A DNA stretch of 64,000 nt from Chloranthus sessilifolius. Taxonomy: Eukaryota > Streptophyta > Magnoliopsida > Chloranthales > Chloranthaceae. Numbering within the stretch: position 1 is the stretch's first letter; the number at the start of each line of letters is the position of its first letter. The notes beneath the pieces were generated by a model. The model worked only from the letters and a program-made list of their open reading frames with translations, made no database searches and was not told where the DNA came from. The position numbers were made by a program, and so were the translations under genes. The stretch spans positions 92,127,751-92,191,750 of the forward strand of contig CM037587.1 in assembly GCA_021018995.1 (NCBI GenBank). Direction: 5' to 3'. This document shows, piece after piece, positions 57,051 to 64,000 of this stretch.

Positions 57051-58129
57051 TTGTTGATAGAAAAATTATAAATCTAGGGTTAGCGGACTCTTTGATCATC
57101 TTTTCATCGTTGTTTGGTTATTCACTATTTTTCTTGCATAAGCTTTGTTTAGATTTCATTAATAGTGTTTTGTATAGTTGATAGTCTTTCTCATAGATAA
57201 ATCTCATATTTGGTACTTTTTTAGGTTCATTTTGTACTCTTTAGAATTAATGAAATAATGCGCTTTCCTGTGGGCTTGATACCTTTGATTTTGCCTATCT
57301 ACAATAAATCTTGTGCACTTGCAAGGGAACATTTTAAAATCGATCAACAAGGTATCTCAATCTCATTATATTTAAAAGATTTTAATAAATTCAATCATTT
57401 TGATAGAAAATCGGCTAATACTCCACTTAATGTTAATGCAAAGTAAAGAATGATGACAGATGTATATCTCAATTGGAATACCAAGAGTCATTGATAATTT
57501 TAATGCATGTGATGCATTGTATTAGGCGTGCATATGAAGTTGGTAAACTTAATAAATATACAAGTAATCTTAATCATAATCTTTGGAATGCATTAACTCG
57601 TGTTATAGATATTTAAAACATACTAGTCATTATATATTGCATTATTGTGGATATCCAAATATTTTGAAAAGCTTTAGTGATGCAAATTGGATAATTGATT
57701 CGCAAGATTTAAGTCACTAATGGATAGATATTCAATTTTGGAGATGTTGCAATCTAGAAGGGATCAAAGAAGTAAACTTGCATCACACATTTCACTATAA
57801 CATCGGCGTATGAAAAAGAAGCAGAGTGGTGAAGGAATTTCTCATAGAAGTTTAGTTAATAAGATAGTCATTACCGGTCATATATCTATTCTTTGAAAGT
57901 GTAGCAATACTATTAAAGACCTACAGTAAAATCTATAATGAAAAAAGTAAACACATTAATCTATGACATTACTATGTAAAACAATTATTAAGAGATAAAA
58001 TAATTTTTGTAATTTGTGTCAGGTTTGCTGAGAACTTAGCATATCTTTTTATCCTTTTGCTAAGAGCATAAGAAGCAATAGGGTTTATAAAACGAAAAGG
58101 ATGAGTTTACAGTCAATATCTAACACTCA

Positions 58130-59002
58130 CTTATAACAGAACCAACCTAATAATTTATTATTTAAGGTTTAGGTTCAATGGAAAGAACAAACTATAAATT
58201 TACGATGGATGAGGGACACTACAATTTGAGAATTTCTAAATTTCATCCCAAGTGTAGTAGTTTTTTACCTATAACAGATAAGGAGAGATGGACGTTGCTC
58301 TTAGTAGAACTATAACAATTTTTGTTGAGATGTTATAGTTGCAGTCACATCTTTGATAGGTCTACAAATACAAGTTTGAAAGTTTAACCGCTTTCAATGA
58401 GAAATAATTTTATATAAATACTTAAAAAATTCAGGATATTAACATAGGGCCTAAAATGTGCTGAGAATGTAAATTTAGTAGCATTATATTTCCATATGTG
58501 TGTGAGGTAGCTATGATTTGTTGTATAAGATTGAGTTAAAGATTTAAGTTCACTAAAAATCTTAGCAAACTTTGAGTTATTCTTCACCGTGTGAAAGTTT
58601 AAATATTTCATATTTTTTTTATTTATGCATATATTTTTTGCTATAGCTCTAATCTAGAAATTTTAAATAGTGAAAATTCTTAAAATTTTAAAGTTCTTTA
58701 AACTTGCTCCTTATTGGATGGTCCAACATTAACTATGCATATTTTGGACATGTGATTTATATAGAGAGGAGATGGGTTAATAAGGCTTAGAGCCAGCACC
58801 GCACAAGCATCTGTACTTGGAGTGGTGCAGTGCATTTAAGTTAATCTTTTGGAGTTAATTTTTTGGACAAAAAATAATTTAACCATCAGTTTGACCATTT
58901 GACTTTGCCCGTCCGTTTGAATTTGACCGTGGTATTTATGTTCAAATGGTGTTTTGACAACCCTTAAATGGATTGTTTATTCGGAGTGATCGACTTTTGC
59001 AC
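58130..59002. other. AT-rich stretch after the Copia remnant
   Basis: No gene is seen. It may include the Copia 3' LTR, which I could not delimit because no second LTR copy is visible. Confidence 0.4.
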
Positions 59003-59154
59003 CTTACATCCATAGTGATAAATTTCACCGAAATTCAGTGAAAATAGCCGAATTGGGGGTCAAACGAAAATTTCGAAGAAATTTCGATCCTTTTCGATAA
59101 TTTTGGTATTTTTCGACGAAATTTCGATAAATTTCAAAAATTTCGGCATTTTTT

Positions 59155-59182
59155 TTCAAGAATTATTATTATTATTATTATT
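59155..59182. repeat. (ATT)n microsatellite
   Basis: Uninterrupted att triplets. Confidence 0.9.
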
Positions 59183-59344
59183 ATTCAAATAAATTGATAA
59201 TTTAGCATTTTAGCTAAAGAGGTGCTCACAAGTCACCACCAAGCCGCGTGATATGCTTAGCAGGGAATGAAACCTTTATATAGGTGAGTAGAGTGTGGAG
59301 GCTTTTCCTCCTGCACGATGTGGGACTAAATCGATTGTAAAAAA

Positions 59345-59760
59345 CAGCAGTGGGTAGGTACCATTATACTCACTCACTGTAATCATTGACTGCCCTTGAA
59401 TCAGATGGTGGAGGTCATTTTTCGTCCTCATCTTCTTCACAATGGATCTATGGATCGTGGGGATACCATCAGACGGTTGGTTTTTTACTATACACGACAC
59501 ACATCTCAAAAGTGACCCTAAAATCATATGACCCCTATCACGCTCAAGCATGATTTTAGCGTCACTTTTTGAGATGTGTACCACATGTAATAAAAAAGTG
59601 ACCGTCTGATGGTACACTCACGATCCATATATCCACTGTGCAAAAGATGGAGATGAGAAATGACCTCCACCATCTGATCAAAGGCGGTCAATGCATGCCT
59701 AGTGGAAGAGGTGGGGTGAAAAAGCAGCCTTTGGGTGAGTATAACTGTTCCCTTTGTCAA
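59345..59760. mobile_element. Foldback MITE, copy 1
   Basis: Long imperfect inverted repeat. The left arm has gatggtggaggtca, ccatcagacggt and gacacacatctcaaa. The right arm has ttttgagatgtgt, accgtctgatgg and tgacctccaccatc. The outer ends are near 'gtaggtaccattatactcac' and 'gtgagtataactgttccc'. Related to copies at 60780-61200 and 63485-63870. Confidence 0.75.
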
Positions 59761-60167
59761 TTTGTCTTCTATAATTCTATGTTTGAGCTCCGTGTCAGTG
59801 CTTGGCCACTTGGATCAATTGCTATTTTTTTTTTTTAATATTAAATATATTTTTTATATATTTTTAATCCCCGAAACTTTTCCGAAATATATCGAAATTA
59901 ATTTGAAATGTATCGAAAGGACCTCCCACCGAAAAATTACCGAAAACGAAATTTGTCACTATGCTTACATCTACCCCTTTAGGCGAATGGTCATAAATGA
60001 TCATAGATCTATTACCGTAGATTACCGCAGAGATGTCTTAACACTACTTCAACATTTATATATAAATAATTTATTTATATCATGTTTAAAATTTTTAAGT
60101 AAATTATCTTTTCATTAAATTAAAAAAAAAAGTTCTTATTTTGATTTGATATAAATGTCACAATCCT

Positions 60168-60458
60168 GGATCAAAATATTGTCTAATACCGATACGTATC
60201 GGTTTTAGATTTGAACGATACGATAAATTAGGTTTTTCTCGGGCCCCTTAAAAACAGTTAAATTATCATTCAAATTATCGTCTATATCATCCAATATATC
60301 GTCCGCATCGGATGATAATTTAAAATTATCGTCCACTACTTTCAAATTATCGTTTTATTTTATTTTTGTTTTTTATATCGGAATGTATCGTCCTGGAATC
60401 GATACGTATTGTCCGATAAATATCAGTTTTGAGGCCGAATGATGCAATATAGAAATCC
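60168..60458. mobile_element. MITE with GATACGTATCGG motifs, related to 9279-9476
   Basis: The ends read GGATCAAAATATTGTC and, inverted, TTGGATTTCTATATTGC. The interior repeats atcgtcc / gatacgtatcgg words. A target duplication could not be confirmed. Confidence 0.55.
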
Positions 60459-60779
60459 AAGATTATGACCCATGGCTACAATCCATGTTTGAAAAATGGC
60501 GCAATCAAAATTTAATTCACTTTCTACATTAAAACGAATATTGCATTTAGGGAAAAAATTGATATAGTATAACTTTAACTATCCTATTGGCTTATGGGCT
60601 TGAGTTATTGGCTGTGACGTTTTGCCACCTGAATAACTTTAAACTTCCTTCTACGAGAAAAACAGAAAATTGAAACTGAGCTTGAGAAAATTGGATTCAG
60701 CTTCTGCCTAAGCCCACAACCCACGAAATCACAACAAACATCAAATAAATAAAAAACATAAGACACAATAATTGTTTGG

Positions 60780-61200
60780 TTACCTTTATTCCCGTCTACC
60801 AGTGATCTGGTGGGCGCTTACACTAAAACCCATTGACCGTTTTTAATCAGACGATCTTAATCCATTTTAAATCAGACGATCTTAATCAGTTTTTATACCA
60901 ATTTTTGATGCAATAGATCTTCAGACCATAAGCGTGTCATCAGACGATCAAGTTTCTGACTCCATGTCGCATTGATCCCAAAATGTGGCTCTAAAATCAA
61001 GTTTGAGTGTCATGTGTGCCATGTGATTATAGAGCCACGTTTTGAGATTTGTGTCATGTGAAATCAGAAACTTGATCATTTGATGACACACCCATGATCT
61101 TAAGATCAATTGTGCCAAAGATTAGCATAAAAAACGATCACGATCATCTGATTTAAGGCGGTCAAAGGATTTTAATACAGCCGCCCCCAGAAATTTGGCC
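60780..61200. mobile_element. Foldback MITE, copy 2
   Basis: Arms pair through words such as tcagacgatcaagtttctga (left) and tcagaaacttgatcatttga (right), and tgtggctctaaaatc with gattatagagccac. The start ggttacctttatt equals the inverse of the end of copy 3. Confidence 0.75.
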
Positions 61201-61209
61201 TAAATTGTT

Positions 61210-62880
61210 TTAGGTTCATTTCACAGCACGTTCAAATATAAATTGGGCTACTTTTTAGTCTGCACAACCATTTCCAAACGTGGATGACCGATTTCCCTAT
61301 TGACATTTGTATGCTAAAACATGAAAGTCACAAGAGCCAGGGACTAGGCTGCGTCCGGATGCGAGATCAGGTGCCAAGTGGCACGTGATCAGAGATGCAT
61401 CCAATCCCCTAAGGGTATAACAAAAGTTGGTGTGCAACTACAAATGGCGTGCCATAAGCAAAAAGTCGCATGAGGGTAGCAACCCTTTTCATATAACCAC
61501 GTTTTGCAGGAGCAATTTTTGTGGGGAGTTAGCTGTCCAAACATACCCTTTGAACTTGATGTCGTGCCATTGGCTGGAAGGAATCTTGACTTACACAGTT
61601 TCTATTTTTATTAGATGGCATGCAGTCAAGGTTTCCATCTAATTGAACACGAAATCAGGTTAATACATTAAAAACGCTAAAATCCTAATTATACAATTTT
61701 TAAATCAATTTAAAGTTTATTTAAAGAACGGAGATATAAAAATTAATCTCCAAACACATAAAATATCTAATAACTTTATTAATGCAATTTAATTGATTCG
61801 ACTTAACATCTGTTAGCATATGAACTTTCCGATTAAAAAAATTAAAAAATAGGACTAAAGATAAACTCTAGTTCGACCTAATTTATGGCCCCAAATGACA
61901 ATTTCGATTTTATCTTTTTGCTAAGGCCCAAAAGGTTTAAATCATTAAAAGGAAATCAATAAGTTAGGGTTATAAATTTATAAATAAAATCTCAATAGTG
62001 ACATAAAAAGGAAAAGATATTTTACATTTACGATTTTTCAATAGAAGAAATAAATTAGATAAATAACCTGACATATATAAAATGGATAGAAGTTCCAAAG
62101 CTTTACACCAATGAGATAATTAGCCTCACACCAAATCGCACGTGAAAAAAAAAATCGCTCTAATAAGTTTTGAGAGAATCGTACCCTCAAAGAAAACTTT
62201 GATAAAATCTCTTAATTTGCAAAAACAATATTCAATAATCATTCACTACTAAAATTATATTCACAACATTTTTACATAGACAAATAAACAATAACTAAAC
62301 ATAAAGTTCGAAATAAGAAAGTCCTAAAACATCTATAGCTCTAAAATGATAAATTTTACCTCAAAACTCGTCTAAATGCTAATGTGTGAACGAGACTCAT
62401 GAATGTCCATCCTCAAGTCACGGACGTCCGTCCTCAAGAAAACAAAATGGTGTCTAAATCACGGATGTCCATCCAAAAATCACGTCCTTGAACACGGACG
62501 TCCTTAGGCATGGATGTCCTTGTCTTAATTTTCAGAACACCTTTATTCTTCATTTAGGAACCGTTTAGAATTTTCACATGATTCCTTCACTTTCAATAAA
62601 CAGTTTTTTAAATCAGATGTCCTCATCACAAGTTCAACCAATTGGACCTGACCATTGTCCCTTAGGGTTTGTATTCCTCTAGAACTGCCTACACCCCAAA
62701 TTCATTTGATCATCTAAATAAAAGTACACATTACCAAACGCTCCTTTTATTTATTTATTAATATACGGTACGAGTTTTTCCAGTTTGAAACCAAACGCAA
62801 GCAAGCCTATAGAGGGTATCTTGAGCCAAACAATGTAGGTATTTATTAAGTCACAACTCTCTGTATGGAAGAGTGAAGAC
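61210..62880. other. No gene recognised; sequence downstream of ARD
   Basis: AT-rich. Around 62385-62525 the words cacggacgtcc, catggatgtcc and atgtccatcc recur about six times in a short cluster. The 3'UTR of the acireductone dioxygenase gene should occupy the last few hundred bases. Confidence 0.45.
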
Positions 62881-62906
62881 TAAGCAGTTATGCTGATGCC
62901 ACACTC

Positions 62907-63159
62907 TCAACGAGCTTCGACGGCATGGGTGGCAGCTTCCTTTATCCCAAAGGCTTCAATGTACTCTTTCCTGCAACCCACAACCTCCATTTTCAGTATA
63001 AAATGCGCAGGAAGCAACCGAGGCATAGAAAATGACGAGCAAATTTAATCCCAAAAAGAAACTTTTACGGGAACTGTGGCAGTATTACCTTGCAGCAAGT
63101 TCATCATGAGGACGATTATATGGAGTCCAAACTGGTTCTCCTACAAAAAGCCGCATTGC
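62907..63159 (-). CDS. ARD: Acireductone dioxygenase, last two exons
   Basis: The penultimate exon (63159-63089) is bounded by tgtag| and |gtaata; the last exon (62971-62907) follows tgcag and ends in TGA at 62909-62907. Joined they read AMRLFVGEPVWTPYNRPHDE, then LAARKEYIEAFGIKE and ATHAVEAR-stop. This is the C-terminus of plant acireductone dioxygenase, the cupin metalloenzyme of the methionine salvage (Yang) cycle that cleaves 1,2-dihydroxy-3-keto-5-methylthiopentene. The metal-binding His/Glu residues are encoded by earlier exons beyond the right edge. The split Arg codon (AG|G) and open frame suggest an intact gene. A foldback MITE lies in the preceding intron. Confidence 0.85.
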
Positions 63160-64000
63160 CTACAAAACAAAAGAGATGGATTAAAAACAGGCACAATACA
63201 TGAATGAAAGATCCCATCTTCAATCAAACACCTGATTGATCACACATCCAAAAAGTGTACTCCAAGGAACATGAAATAATGTTTACTGAAATTTGGTTCT
63301 AACATACCCACAAATGATTACAGTGTATCCATTTCAATTTTATCAACTCTGACGATTTGCCAATTTCAAGATGGACTAAATTGCTTGTTCTGTGAAAAAA
63401 ATAAATTACCCCCAAACTTAGTTTTTTATGACTAAGTTATGCTTGTTCTTCAAGAAATTAATAGGCCAGATAACTTTAATTGCACCTACGCCAAAAAATC
63501 ATTGACTTTTTGAATCAAACGATGGAGATCATATTTTGCCCCAATGTTCCACGCAAACGATCTTGATATCATTGGCGTACCATCACACCGTCAGTCTTTT
63601 AATTCTACATGGCACATCTAAAATAAGTGATCGAAAAATCATGCGGCACACATCCCGCTCAAACATATTTTGAACTCACTTTTGTCTTTTTAGGATGTGT
63701 GCCACATGAAACAAAAAACTGACCGCCTGATAGCATGCCCATGATGTCAAGATCCATTGTACAGAAGATTGGAGGGAAATACAATCTCCATCGTCGGAAT
63801 AAAAACAGTCATGGTTTTTTCCATACGTGCCCTCAAAGATTCAGTAGGTGTAAATAAAGGTAACCCTCAGTTAACGTATTATTAAGTGCATCCTCCCTTG
63901 ATCGTTTTCACACCAACTCATTGAACAGTCTTTATGCAAGCAATTAAAAAAATTCAAATTCGACATTAAGCATCATTTCTGCTTGTATCACTTTTCTGTT
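63160..64000 (-). other. ARD intron sequence up to the window edge
   Basis: Apart from the MITE at 63485-63870, no further ARD exon was found on the minus strand; the upstream exons must lie beyond 64000. Confidence 0.6.
63485..63870. mobile_element. Foldback MITE, copy 3, in an ARD intron
   Basis: The left arm has gatggagatcat, gtaccatcacaccgtcagt and catggcacatct. The right arm has ggatgtgtgccacatg, actgaccgcctgatagcat and atctccatcgtc. It ends ggtgtaaataaaggtaacc, the inverse of the start of copy 2. Confidence 0.75.

Larger units (their letters stand above)
55560..57341 (+). mobile_element. LTR-like insertion (solo LTR or LTR plus leader) in the Copia remnant
   Basis: It begins TGTGTCGAAATACG and interrupts Copia text exactly between ESD and QQG. 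GATC occurs on both sides (55556-55559 and 57342-57345), or TGATC/CGATC if five bases are counted. Inside are eight TCAATCGATTGA-type palindromes (55760-56045), a TATAAAA at 56072 followed by a plausible transcribed leader, and a tandem duplication of 314 bp (56425 and 56739). The right end does not show the canonical CA, so the boundary or type is uncertain. Confidence 0.6.
50870..58120 (+). mobile_element. Degenerate Ty1/Copia element, split by two insertions
   Basis: Copia coding text occurs in three blocks: 50870-51192, 54881-55559 and 57342-58120. Removing the 51193-54880 element rejoins EDIMRL|RGSSFWKEAINDEM. Removing 55560-57341 rejoins ESD|QQGISISLYLKD. The 5' part, including gag, protease and most of the integrase, is missing; the giant MULE abuts it on the left. 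LTRs were not delimited. Confidence 0.8.
54884..58120 (+). pseudogene. Copia reverse transcriptase/RNase H remains
   Basis: FWKEAINDEMKSIRSNETWK opens the RT region, then YHPIVRIITIRISIALAS, EIHQMDVKINGDLNEEV and LYVDDMLMFG (intact RT active-site motif near 55420). After the LTR-like insertion come NKFNHFDRKSANTPLNVNAK, a Copia RNase H text near 57630-57700 (HYCGYPNILKSFSDANW) and YNEKSKHINL near 57935. Many stops and frameshifts are present. Confidence 0.8.
59011..59963. mobile_element. 953-bp hAT-type element with nested foldback insertion
   Basis: Perfect 8-bp duplications cttacatc at 59003-59010 and 59964-59971 flank inverted ends CATAGTGATAAATTTC and CATAGTGACAAATTTC. The subterminal parts are full of aaatttcg/cgaaattt words. 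The centre (about 59200-59800) is unrelated text, including a foldback MITE. It is the same family as 25029-25285. Confidence 0.85.

Overview
This is plant nuclear DNA, almost certainly from a flowering plant with a large, repeat-rich genome. The evidence is spliced plant genes with GT-AG introns, and plant LINE, Copia, Mutator-like (MULE), PIF/Harbinger, hAT and SINE elements nested in one another. The species cannot be read from the sequence. Only two host genes lie at their own locus, both on the minus strand and both cut by the window edges: a secretory-type PP2C protein phosphatase (four exons, 25694 down to 5811, continuing off the left edge) and acireductone dioxygenase (last two exons, 63159 to 62907, continuing off the right edge). 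Nearly everything else is transposon.

Left third (1-26.5 kb). A LINE (about 545-4430) is followed by two RTE-type LINE scraps (4.48-5.73 kb) and PP2C exons 4 and 3. A second LINE (7.6-11.5 kb) sits in PP2C intron 2. Intron 1 (about 13.5 kb) holds a nearly full-length third LINE (12.6-19.7 kb, carrying a 710-bp hAT-type MITE), a PIF/Harbinger-type element (20510-24791) that splits an older LINE fragment and itself contains a tRNA-derived SINE, and a small hAT-like element near 25.0-25.3 kb. LINEs 1-3 are all antisense to the phosphatase. The splice phases of the four exons still join into one frame.

Middle (26,543-50,845). I read this as one giant (24.3 kb) MULE. It has terminal inverted repeats of about 330 bp, followed in both arms by arrays of 150-175-bp tandem repeats in opposite orientation, and a third array inside in the left-arm orientation. 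It carries a 15-exon Ulp1-type (C48) protease gene with its catalytic residues but two in-frame stops (+), a decayed MuDR/MURA transposase (-), and fragments of at least three unrelated host genes on the + strand: URB1 (nucleolar ribosome-biogenesis factor), CDC7 kinase and a BASS-family transporter. ULP-bearing MULEs (Kaonashi/KI type in Arabidopsis, CUMULE in melon) are known. The unusual points here are the size, the repeat-array arms and the multiple captures.

Right third (50.8-64 kb). A degenerate Copia element (50.9-58.1 kb) is interrupted by a 3.7-kb PIF/Harbinger-type element (51193-54880), which carries a small two-exon gene with a viroplasmin/RNase H1-N domain, and by a 1.78-kb LTR-like insertion (55560-57341). 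Removing either insertion brings the flanking Copia coding sequence back together. The last 5 kb hold a 953-bp hAT-type element (59011-59963), three related foldback MITEs and the end of the acireductone dioxygenase gene.

No rRNA, tRNA or CRISPR array is visible. Boundaries given as approximate were read by eye, and all family assignments are from motif recognition, without database searches.
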